Assembly: GCA_001873285.1 (NCBI GenBank)
Contig: MNYV01000180.1
Coordinates: forward strand, 1-7,215
From: Nitrospirae bacterium CG2_30_53_67
GTDB lineage: Bacteria; CG2-30-53-67
Length of the DNA stretch: 7,215 nt
Direction of reading: 5' to 3'
Shown here: piece after piece, positions 1-5,163 of the stretch
How the letters are laid out: every line of letters starts with the position of its first letter
Numbering within the stretch: the first letter of the stretch is position 1
Program-made: the position numbers and the translations under genes
The notes under the pieces: generated by a model
What the model saw: only the letters and a program-made list of their open reading frames with translations
Told to the model about the DNA's origin: nothing
Database searches by the model: none

Positions 1-46
1 TGAGCTTGTCGAACCATGGATTGTCCGATCGGACAATGACAACCCT
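1..46. repeat. fragment of palindromic intergenic repeat at the window edge
   Basis: Positions 20-37 form a perfect 18-bp palindrome, ATTGTCCGATCGGACAAT. Its surroundings (TGGATTG before, AATGACAAC after) match the right half of the cloverleaf repeat at 3252-3324, which reads TGGATTG, a CCCGA/TCGGG hairpin, then AATGACGAC. The preceding TGAGCTTGTCGAA resembles a dispersed TTCGACAAGCTCA motif that I recall from other bacterial genomes. I read this as the right end of another copy of the same or a related repeat, cut by the window edge. A weaker look-alike, CCCGATCCAGTCGGA, lies at 72-86. No gene is visible here. Confidence 0.55.
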
Positions 47-142
47 ATATAATCCTGATGTGTACCAATCCCCCGATCCAGTCGGAGGACAGGTATTTTT
101 GTCGCAGACCCCTCGCTTTCCCAGGCAGCATGAGGAAAAATA

Positions 143-172
143 TTGACAAAAAGAGGATAAACCTGCTATAAG
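143..172 (+). promoter_or_regulatory. predicted sigma70-type promoter with extended -10, for the HNH gene
   Basis: A consensus -35 box TTGACA (143-148) is followed after 18 bp by TATAAG (167-172), which is preceded by TG at 164-165 in the extended -10 arrangement. Transcription would start near 179. That gives a leader of about 130 nt before the HNH start at 312. Confidence 0.6.
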
Positions 173-311
173 GTATCGTACCAGTCGCTTCAAATGAAAT
201 CGTTCAGAGAACAGGGGTCTTAAACGATTGACGGATGATGGATCGGGACCTCATCCCAAAGCAATCGCAAACAACCGTGGATAGCGCACATGTTCTAACA
301 GAGTGACACTC
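173..311 (+). other. untranslated leader of the HNH gene, weak hairpins only
   Basis: This is the stretch between the predicted promoter and the HNH start. It can form two short hairpins: AATCGTT (198-204) with AACGATT (223-229), and GGATGA (233-238) with TCATCC (251-256). I do not recognise a riboswitch class, and there is no T-tract typical of an attenuator. A 9-codon frame at 194-223 has no ribosome binding site and is not called. Confidence 0.3.
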
Positions 312-827
312 ATGAATACAAGCGTTCTGGTTTTGAATGCCAGTTACGAACCGATCAACATCTGCATGGCACGCCGTGCAATCGTATTGATTTCAAAAGG
401 CGTGGCCGCCTGTGAAGAGGCGACGCCCCGTTACTTTCATACGCCCTCTCTCAAAATCTCCGTCCCCTCTGTGATCCGTCTGCTCCATTACATCAAGACC
501 CCGCATATGAGGGAAAAACATCCCACCAAGAAGAACGTCCTGATCCGTGATAAAAATACGTGCCAGTACTGCGGGCGGCGTTCCAATCCCACGGATCTGA
601 CCCTGGACCATGTGATCCCGAAATCCAGAGGCGGGGAAACCCGCTGGGATAATCTTGTGGCCTGCTGCAAAATATGCAATACCCGGAAAGGGGATCTTGC
701 ACCCTCCGAGGCCGGGATGACCCTCCTGAAAGGCCCGAAGGAGCCGAGATATCCCTACCATATCCATCTCTGCCGGACCAGAGGAATCGGGAGCGAGGGG
801 TGGCGCAAGTATCTTTACTATCATTAG
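312..827 (+). CDS. HNH endonuclease family protein (orphan, COG1403-like)
   Basis: The product is a 171-residue protein of the HNH nuclease superfamily, predicted to bind zinc and cut DNA. The C-terminal half holds the HNH module. Zinc-binding Cys pairs sit at 84/87 (CQYC) and 119/122 (CKIC). The catalytic-type His is in the LDHVIP motif (His100), with Asn114 in WDNL and Asn123 in CNTRKGD. The N-terminal half opens with a VLVLNASYEPINI stretch, which I recognise as typical of a widespread chromosomal single-domain family of similar length; its physiological role is not established. An upstream in-frame GTG at 303 would add three residues. I prefer ATG 312 because the weak GAG at 301-303 is better spaced for it and the family motif begins just after it. 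No methylase or restriction partner is adjacent, so a restriction system is not supported. The gene appears monocistronic behind its own promoter at 143-172. Confidence 0.88.
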   Translation: MNTSVLVLNASYEPINICMARRAIVLISKGVAACEEATPRYFHTPSLKISVPSVIRLLHYIKTPHMREKHPTKKNVLIRDKNTCQYCGRRSNPTDLTLDHVIPKSRGGETRWDNLVACCKICNTRKGDLAPSEAGMTLLKGPKEPRYPYHIHLCRTRGIGSEGWRKYLYYH

Positions 828-1070
828 ATATGCGATAATGCTTGAGCATAAAGAGACAATGAGGGTCGGAATCCACGGGAAGAGGTTTTTTTGAGTCCTC
901 GTCCAACACAGACTCACGATAAAGGCGTGGAATACGCCCCATCCAACACCCATAGGCAAAGTTTATCTTCAAAGGTTGATAAACCAAGATCACCCACCAG
1001 AAGCCCGATGTTGTCATCCACCTCCTCAAGATGTGGTTCGCTAATGTCACCAGTGCCTTTTAAAATCTGA
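828..1070. other. intergenic region without a recognisable gene
   Basis: The gap between the HNH stop and the ATPase start is 298 bp. It holds short hairpins at 924-938 (GGCGT/ACGCC) and 961-984 (GTTTATC/GATAAAC). A T7 run at 887-893 has no convincing stem in front of it, so no intrinsic terminator is called for the HNH gene. The 10-mer GACTCACGAT occurs at 911-920 and again at 1080-1089 inside the ATPase promoter spacer. Minus-strand open frames crossing this gap run antisense into the HNH gene and look spurious. Confidence 0.4.
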
Positions 1071-1099
1071 TTGACATTTGACTCACGATTGCATATATC
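1071..1099 (+). promoter_or_regulatory. predicted sigma70-type promoter of the MinD-like ATPase gene
   Basis: TTGACA (1071-1076) and TATATC (1094-1099) are separated by the optimal 17 bp. An A/T-rich stretch (CTTTTAAAAT) lies just upstream and could act as an UP element. Transcription would start near 1106, giving a leader of about 20 nt. The alternative TTG start at 1078 lies inside this promoter, which argues against it. Confidence 0.65.
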
Positions 1100-1113
1100 T
1101 TAGATGCATCGAT

Positions 1114-1122
1114 GAGGGAGGA
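1114..1122 (+). promoter_or_regulatory. Shine-Dalgarno fixing the ATPase start at ATG 1126
   Basis: GAGGGAGGA lies immediately upstream of ATG 1126. The GAGGG part is at the usual 7-nt distance and GGAGG is 4 nt away. No comparable site precedes the longer TTG-initiated frame at 1078. Confidence 0.7.
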
Positions 1123-1125
1123 CTC

Positions 1126-2379
1126 ATGACCGAATTGAGACAGGGGATTCAGATCTGGCCGATCGGAAGCGGCAAGGGAGGCGTGGGAAAGACCCTCCTT
1201 ACAGCCAATCTCGGCATCCTCCTTTCCCGGATGAACAGGAAGGTCGTACTCCTCGATGCTGATCTCGGCGCATCCAACCTCCATACCGCCCTCGGCATCC
1301 CCTATATCACCAAAACACTGAACAATCTCCTGACCGGCGCCCCCGGAGGACTTCCGGACACAGCCGTCGAAACCCCGATACCGGGCCTGAGTCTGATCGG
1401 AGGAGGGCGTCAGCTCCCGGCCTATCCGGACTATCAGAAAGATCTGACCGGGAGGATTCTGTCCGGCATCCCGCTTGTGCGAGCCGACATCCTTCTCATG
1501 GACCTGGGAGGCGGCATCCAGACGAACGCCCTTGACCTCTTTCTCCTTTCCAACCGGCCTATCGTGGTGATGACCGAGGATCCTGCCTCAATCCAAACCA
1601 CCTACCACCTGCTGAAGATGGCGGTCTACAGGAAGATCCTGAAGACATTCCCTCAGAATCCCCTGATCTCTTTTATGGTTGATTCGGCGACCCATCCCAA
1701 GAGCCGCCGGAAGGTCCACGCGGTTCCCGAACTGATTGAGAAAATCTCTCACGTGGACCGCTGCTATGCGGATCTCATCCTGAAAACCCTGAAGGACTTT
1801 TCTCCTCAAATGATTGTGAACATGGCCGGCCGTCATGACCATCGCCGCCCGGCTGACGTGGTCACTGCCGTCAGCCGTAAATTTCTGGGGATCTCCCCTG
1901 AGCTTCTCGGTATCATGGAGTACCATCAGGGAATTGTGGAATCCACCCGGCGCCTCCGGCCGTTCACCCTGAATCCGATGAATCTGAAGGCCACTGAGCA
2001 GCTCAACCTGATCGCACACCGGCTGGCCGGGGCGGCCGATGCCGTAAGTTCTCTCGAATCTTCCAGAGAAAAGAATCGGACAAAACCTGCCGTCGAGGTA
2101 TCCCCTGCAAAGGAAAAACAAGAGATCTGGCTCATGGACAACGTCGAGTACAAGAACCGGCCTCTCTACGTCCTGACTGAAAAACTCAATTCGGACTCAT
2201 CCATCCAGACCTCGGTTTATTACAGGGGGAGAATCCTTTTTTCAAAGAAGATGCGCTACGCTGAACTCTATGGCCCCGAACCGGACGAAAAGTCCATGGA
2301 AAGACTCATCGGCAAACAGCACCAGACCGCCCTCAAAGGGATCCGGGAAGGCCGGCTCCGCTTCAAGGATGAGAAGTGA
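1126..2379 (+). CDS. MinD/FlhG/ParA-family P-loop ATPase with C-terminal extension
   Basis: The product is a 417-residue cytoplasmic ATPase of the deviant-Walker-A (SIMIBI/MinD-ParA) class. The Walker A' motif GSGKGGVGKT spans residues 14-23, with signature Lys17 and nucleotide-binding Lys22. The DADLGASN switch I motif follows (Asp44, Asp46). Walker B is ILLMDLGGG, with Asp126. The TEDPASI segment (150-156) matches the position of the T-x-PE stretch of MinD and FlhG. The core resembles FlhG/MinD more than plasmid ParA. After the core (to about 305) comes a charged linker (about 310-332) and then a separate domain at 333-417. That domain has TSVYYRGRILFSKK, a YAEL, MERLIGKQHQ and a final LKGIREGRL, a layout I have seen as a small accessory module in deltaproteobacterial proteins. 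Family members position flagella, chemoreceptors, division machinery or DNA. No flagellar gene, minE, minC or parB is visible, so the cargo is unknown. ATG 1126 is chosen from the ribosome binding site and promoter position. Confidence 0.85.
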   Translation: MTELRQGIQIWPIGSGKGGVGKTLLTANLGILLSRMNRKVVLLDADLGASNLHTALGIPYITKTLNNLLTGAPGGLPDTAVETPIPGLSLIGGGRQLPAYPDYQKDLTGRILSGIPLVRADILLMDLGGGIQTNALDLFLLSNRPIVVMTEDPASIQTTYHLLKMAVYRKILKTFPQNPLISFMVDSATHPKSRRKVHAVPELIEKISHVDRCYADLILKTLKDFSPQMIVNMAGRHDHRRPADVVTAVSRKFLGISPELLGIMEYHQGIVESTRRLRPFTLNPMNLKATEQLNLIAHRLAGAADAVSSLESSREKNRTKPAVEVSPAKEKQEIWLMDNVEYKNRPLYVLTEKLNSDSSIQTSVYYRGRILFSKKMRYAELYGPEPDEKSMERLIGKQHQTALKGIREGRLRFKDEK

Positions 2380-2412
2380 AGGTTCTTTCGTAAGCAAGAT
2401 GGCCGGCCATAG

Positions 2413-2456
2413 AAAAATGAACATACCCCGCTGCAAGCAGCGGGGTATGTTCATTT
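2413..2456 (-). terminator. strong hairpin terminator between convergent genes
   Basis: Positions 2415-2434 and 2437-2456 are perfectly complementary, giving a 20-bp stem with a GC-rich core (ACCCCGCTGC/GCAGCGGGGT) and a nominal 2-nt loop, in practice about 4 nt. Reading the minus strand, the stem runs into TTTTT (2417-2413), as in a Rho-independent terminator, and it begins 28 nt after the gamma-glutamyl hydrolase stop. A second T6 run (minus strand, 2467-2462) lies before it. On the plus strand the stem is followed only by TT then AGAG, so termination of the ATPase transcript would be weaker. TTCGTAAG (2387-2394) and CTTACGAA (2468-2475) form an outer inverted repeat around it. Confidence 0.75.
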
Positions 2457-2484
2457 AGAGTAAAAAACTTACGAAGGCTTCGCC

Positions 2485-3207
2485 CTATCTCCGTGCAGCC
2501 TCATCAATGAATGCCTCGAAGATCCTGCGGCATCCCCGGTCACGCTCAAACAGAAATTCCGGATGCCACTGCACACCCAGAACGAAACCGCGGCGTTCGC
2601 TCTCAATCCCTTCGATCACACCGTCTTCAGCCAAGGCATTAACCTTCAATCCATCCCCTATCTCCTTCACAGCCTGGTGGTGGGCGCTGTTGACCTGAAG
2701 CGTCTCTTCCCCGATGATTTTATGGAGCAGCGTCTCAGGGACAATCCTTACCTGATGCGAGGGTTCGGTCTTTGGTTTCTTCTGCTCATGGTCCAACGCC
2801 CCATGTTTCTGAGTCCCGATGTCCTGATAGAGCGAACCGTTCAGGGCCACATTGATCGTCTGCTCCCCGCCGCAGATCCCGAGGATCGGAAGGCCTCTCT
2901 TCAGCGCCTGTTTCGTGATCTCCATCTCAAAACGTGTCCGGTTCTCCTTGACCGTCCCCTTCTCCCCGGTCCATTCCTCACCATAGAAGGAGGGGTCGAT
3001 ATCAAAGGCCCCGCCGGTCAGCAGCAGACCGTGAACAAGGTCGAGCAGCAGGGAAACCTCAGCCGGACCCTCAACATAAGGAAGGATCAACGGGACTCCC
3101 CCTCCTTTTATAACCGCCGTGATATACCGTTCACGCAAAAAATAATGGGCCTCGGCCTTTTCTTTCCCCTCTTCAAAATCCGGTGTGACCCCGATGACCG
3201 GTTTCAT
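2485..3207 (-). CDS. class I glutamine amidotransferase-like gamma-glutamyl hydrolase (PuuD / peptidase C26 family)
   Basis: The 240-residue protein has the full class I amidotransferase fold signature used as a stand-alone hydrolase. It starts with KPVIGVTPDF, followed by the GLLLTGGAFDIDPSFYGEE strand-turn region (60-78). The nucleophile elbow is GICGGEQ (Cys112). NSAHHQAV (173-180) comes next, and the C-terminal GVQWHPEF supplies His215 and Glu217 of the Cys-His-Glu triad. Characterised relatives (E. coli PuuD, 254 aa) hydrolyse gamma-glutamyl-GABA in putrescine degradation. The elbow has Gly where PuuD-type enzymes usually have Arg (GICRGxQ), so I give no gene symbol and would not fix the substrate. 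No other puu gene is near. The start is supported by GAGG (plus-strand CCTC, 3215-3218) at 7 nt from the ATG. The gene is the last of three on this strand, 187 nt after the deacylase, with its own predicted promoter at 3363-3391 and the terminator at 2413-2456. Confidence 0.87.
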   Translation of the reverse strand: MKPVIGVTPDFEEGKEKAEAHYFLRERYITAVIKGGGVPLILPYVEGPAEVSLLLDLVHGLLLTGGAFDIDPSFYGEEWTGEKGTVKENRTRFEMEITKQALKRGLPILGICGGEQTINVALNGSLYQDIGTQKHGALDHEQKKPKTEPSHQVRIVPETLLHKIIGEETLQVNSAHHQAVKEIGDGLKVNALAEDGVIEGIESERRGFVLGVQWHPEFLFERDRGCRRIFEAFIDEAARR

Positions 3208-3225
3208 TAAAAAACCTCATTTATA

Positions 3226-3247
3226 TAGCCTTGCATAAATAAGGCTA
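3226..3247. repeat. small hairpin just upstream of the hydrolase ribosome binding site
   Basis: TAGCCTT (3226-3232) and AAGGCTA (3241-3247) form a 7-bp stem with an 8-nt loop. In the minus-strand transcript it would lie a few nucleotides before the GAGG ribosome binding site (3215-3218). It does not overlap that site, and no regulatory class is recognised. Confidence 0.45.
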
Positions 3248-3251
3248 CATA

Positions 3252-3324
3252 TTGTCATTCTCCGGCTTGACCGGAGAATCCAGATTCCTTCTCTGGATTG
3301 CCCGATCAAGTCGGGCAATGACGA
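3252..3324. repeat. cloverleaf-like palindromic repeat between deacylase and hydrolase genes
   Basis: Three hairpins sit in a row. They are TTCTCCGG/CCGGAGAA (3258-3265 with 3271-3278, loop CTTGA), TCCAGA/TCTGGA (3279-3284 with 3292-3297) and TTGCCCGA/TCGGGCAA (3298-3305 with 3311-3318, loop TCAAG). The outside is closed by GTCATT (3254-3259) with AATGAC (3317-3322), which compete with the hairpin bases by 1-2 nt. The whole is a large palindrome with a smaller hairpin in each arm. This matches the style of dispersed REP/BIME-like intergenic repeats, and the right half recurs at 1-46. No T-tract follows on either strand, so it is not an intrinsic terminator. Confidence 0.7.
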
Positions 3325-3362
3325 CAGAGCAGACAAGATAAGTATACTATACAACGTTAAGA

Positions 3363-3391
3363 ATAATATTTATCTCGCTTTAATTATGCAA
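3363..3391 (-). promoter_or_regulatory. predicted promoter of the gamma-glutamyl hydrolase gene
   Basis: On the minus strand, TTGCAT (3391-3386) and TATTAT (3368-3363) are separated by 17 bp in an A/T-rich stretch just past the deacylase stop codon. Transcription would start near 3356, giving a leader of about 150 nt that carries the cloverleaf repeat and the 3226-3247 hairpin. The AT richness makes chance matches more likely here than for the other two promoters. Confidence 0.45.
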
Positions 3392-3394
3392 TGA

Positions 3395-4981
3395 TTAATA
3401 GCTTCGAAGCGTTAATATCTTCCCCGGCCTTTTCCCGGTATGCTCGCCGTCCATCACCACGACCTCCCCGTTGACCATGACCATTCGGATCCCCTCCGGA
3501 TACCTTTTGGGTTCCTCATAGGTGGATGGGTCCCGGATCGTTTGAGGATCAAAGAGGACCAGATCCGCCGCGAACCCCTGCCGGATCAAGCCTCGGTCAC
3601 GAATACCTAACTTTTTGATCGGATCGGATGTCATCTTCCGGACCGCCTCCTCCAGGCTCAGGAGCCCTTCCTCCCGCACAAACTGCTGGAGGACGCGAGG
3701 ACAGGTCCCATAAGCCCTCGGATGAGGGTTCCCTTCGCCGAGCGGGCCCTCCAGGGTCTTGGCCCCGCTGTCCGAGCCGATCATGACATAGTCTTTCTTT
3801 AGAATACGCCGCAGGTTCTCATGGCTCATGGTGAAATGAATGCTGTCCACCATGTTCCGTTCCTGTACGAGAAGATCAAAAACAAACTCCAAAGGCTCCT
3901 TCCCTGCCAGACCGGCGCACGCCTTGACCTTTTTCCCGGCATAGCCTCGGTTCTCGGGCCGGGTCACGGCGGAGATCATGATCCGGTCGAAATAATCCTC
4001 TTCAGGGTGGGCAGCCTCGATCTCTTTTTTCATCCGGCGTCTTATCTCCTGGTCTTTCAGCCGGTTCATGAGGCCTTCGGTCCCCCCCTCGAAGGCCCAG
4101 TCCGGAAGCACGGCCGATAACCCGGTGTTGGATGCCGTGTAGGGGTAACGGTCAGCCGTCACGTCCACCCCCTGTCTCCGGGCGGTCTCAATCCGTTCAA
4201 ACAGGGCATCGAGTTTGTTCCAGTTCCGCTCTCCGGATGTCTTGAGATGAGAAATCTGAAGTGGGATGCCGGAAATGAAGGCGATCTCGATCACCTCGTC
4301 CACGGCCTCGAGCAGACGGTTCCCCTCGCTTCGCATATGCACCGCGAAGATCCCGCCGTCCTCCTTGGCCGCCCGGCAGAGATCGACGATTTCGGAAGTC
4401 CGAGAGAAACAGGCCGGCGGATAGATGAGCCCCGTAGAGAGTCCAAGCGCTCCCTCGCTCATGGCATGCCTGATGAGCTGAACCATCCGAGCCATTTCTT
4501 CGGAAGACGGCGCCCGGTCGCTTCCATACATCACGGAAGAACGGATCGTATTGTGTCCGGCGAGCAGGCCGAAATTCACGGAGATCCCCTGCATGGCCAG
4601 ATGCGAAAGATACGCGCCCACACTCTCCCATGGAAGGTCCAGCCCGAAAAGGTCCCGATAGACCTTGACCCTTTCCTCTCTGACCTTGCCGAAGACCGGG
4701 GCCGCGGAATATCCGCAGTTGCCTCCGATCTCCGTGGTCACCCCCTGCCGCACCTTGCTTTCCGCAAGCGGGTTGACCAGGAGATAATAATCCGAGTGGG
4801 AATGGACGTCCACGAATCCCGGCGCGGCCGCCTCTCCATGCCCCTGAATCTCAGTCTCCCCCCGTTCAGGGCAGCAGGGCCCCACATAGGCGAAGCGGCC
4901 CTGATGGATGCCGATATCCCCGGTAAAGGCCGGGGCGCCGGAACCGTCCACAATGCGGGCCTCTCGGATCACGATCTGCAT
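3395..4981 (-). CDS. N-acyl-D-amino-acid deacylase (D-aminoacylase), amidohydrolase superfamily
   Basis: The 528-residue protein is a metal-dependent amidohydrolase predicted to hydrolyse N-acyl-D-amino acids to the free D-amino acid and a carboxylate. The expected ligands are all present. They are H60-x-H62 in GFVDVHSHSD, Cys89 in EIGGNCG (the Cys ligand typical of D-aminoacylases), His215 in AVHMRSEG, His245 in QISHLKTSG, and catalytic Asp404 in IGSDSG followed by HPRAYGTCPRVL. As I recall, the Alcaligenes enzyme has His220 and His250, the same 30-residue spacing. The distance from the second His to the Asp is about 159 here against 116 there, so this is a longer subtype. The C-terminal region (GFAADLVLFD, MVNGEVVV) rebuilds the small beta domain. 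Exact substrate (neutral, Glu or Asp acyl amino acids, or another amide) cannot be read from sequence. No signal peptide is seen, so it is cytoplasmic. It lies downstream of the transglycosylase gene and was probably its operon partner before the insertion at 5004-5157. Confidence 0.87.
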   Translation of the reverse strand: MQIVIREARIVDGSGAPAFTGDIGIHQGRFAYVGPCCPERGETEIQGHGEAAAPGFVDVHSHSDYYLLVNPLAESKVRQGVTTEIGGNCGYSAAPVFGKVREERVKVYRDLFGLDLPWESVGAYLSHLAMQGISVNFGLLAGHNTIRSSVMYGSDRAPSSEEMARMVQLIRHAMSEGALGLSTGLIYPPACFSRTSEIVDLCRAAKEDGGIFAVHMRSEGNRLLEAVDEVIEIAFISGIPLQISHLKTSGERNWNKLDALFERIETARRQGVDVTADRYPYTASNTGLSAVLPDWAFEGGTEGLMNRLKDQEIRRRMKKEIEAAHPEEDYFDRIMISAVTRPENRGYAGKKVKACAGLAGKEPLEFVFDLLVQERNMVDSIHFTMSHENLRRILKKDYVMIGSDSGAKTLEGPLGEGNPHPRAYGTCPRVLQQFVREEGLLSLEEAVRKMTSDPIKKLGIRDRGLIRQGFAADLVLFDPQTIRDPSTYEEPKRYPEGIRMVMVNGEVVVMDGEHTGKRPGKILTLRSY

Positions 4982-4988
4982 TGCCTGA

Positions 4989-4992
4989 CTCC
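4989..4992 (-). promoter_or_regulatory. Shine-Dalgarno of the deacylase gene
   Basis: On the minus strand GGAG lies 7 nt before the ATG (4981-4979), which supports that start. It belongs to the 18-nt spacer that remains if the insertion element is removed. Confidence 0.65.
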
Positions 4993-4997
4993 GATCA

Positions 4998-5003
4998 AAC
5001 TAT
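4998..5003. repeat. left target site duplication of the MITE-like element
   Basis: AACTAT directly abuts the left terminal inverted repeat and is repeated exactly at the right end (5158-5163). Confidence 0.65.
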
Positions 5004-5157
5004 GACGGCTTCGTAAAAAGTCCGTCTGCGGCGTTGCGCTTCATTCTTCGTCATTGCAGCGTACTTCTAAGCACGCCTCATTCCTCAGAATTCGCGCGCC
5101 TTGCATACGGAGCTTTTTACTGTGCCGTCCCACTTGTGGACTTTTTACGAGTCCATC
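5004..5157. mobile_element. 154-bp MITE-like non-autonomous element
   Basis: The ends are inverted repeats. GACGGCTTCGTAAAAAGTCC (5004-5023) pairs with the reverse complement of GGACTTTTTACGAGTCCATC (5138-5157) at 17 of 20 positions. Both ends abut an identical AACTAT, consistent with a 6-bp target duplication. The interior has no credible gene and contains more partial palindromes, for example GCGTACTTCTAAGCACGC (5059-5076), plus an internal echo of the end motif (GCTTTTTACTG, 5112-5122). The element can probably fold into a long imperfect hairpin. I recognise the CTTCGTAAAAAGTC end and the GAATTCGCGCGCCTTGC interior as resembling repeats dispersed in deltaproteobacterial-type genomes, but this is memory, not a search. 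It encodes no transposase and would have been moved by one supplied elsewhere. It separates the transglycosylase and deacylase genes. Confidence 0.75.
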
Positions 5158-5163
5158 AACTAT
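5158..5163. repeat. right target site duplication, containing the transglycosylase stop codon
   Basis: This is the second copy of AACTAT, immediately after the right terminal inverted repeat. The TAG stop of the minus-strand transglycosylase gene (5162-5160) lies inside it. The left copy (4998-5003) holds the same triplet, so insertion did not change the protein end. Confidence 0.65.

Noticed and set aside
58-171. Possible 37-codon peptide upstream of the HNH gene
   Set aside because: No Shine-Dalgarno precedes the ATG, and the frame ends inside the -10 box of the predicted promoter.
312-827. HNH gene as part of a restriction-modification or other defence system
   Set aside because: No methyltransferase, helicase or other defence gene is visible, and the protein looks like the common single-domain chromosomal family.
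393-959. Second minus-strand open frame with a hydrophobic stretch near its start
   Set aside because: It also lies antisense to the well-supported HNH gene, and no ribosome binding site or family match is evident.
493-1050. Minus-strand open frame of 185 codons starting with GTG and preceded by AAAGG
   Set aside because: It runs antisense through two thirds of the HNH gene. Its protein has low-complexity, shadow-like composition, and I recognise no domain in it.
1078-1125. Longer N-terminus of the MinD-like ATPase from TTG 1078
   Set aside because: The TTG lies in the promoter spacer, before the expected transcription start, and the strong GAGGGAGGA site points to ATG 1126.
2270-2458. Plus-strand frame of 62 codons across the ATPase end and terminator hairpin
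   Set aside because: It overlaps the ATPase in another frame and then translates the palindrome. It is a shadow frame.
3821-5005. Plus-strand open frames antisense to the deacylase gene (3821-4120, 4247-5005)
   Set aside because: They are mirror frames of a gene with complete amidohydrolase motifs and show no motifs of their own.
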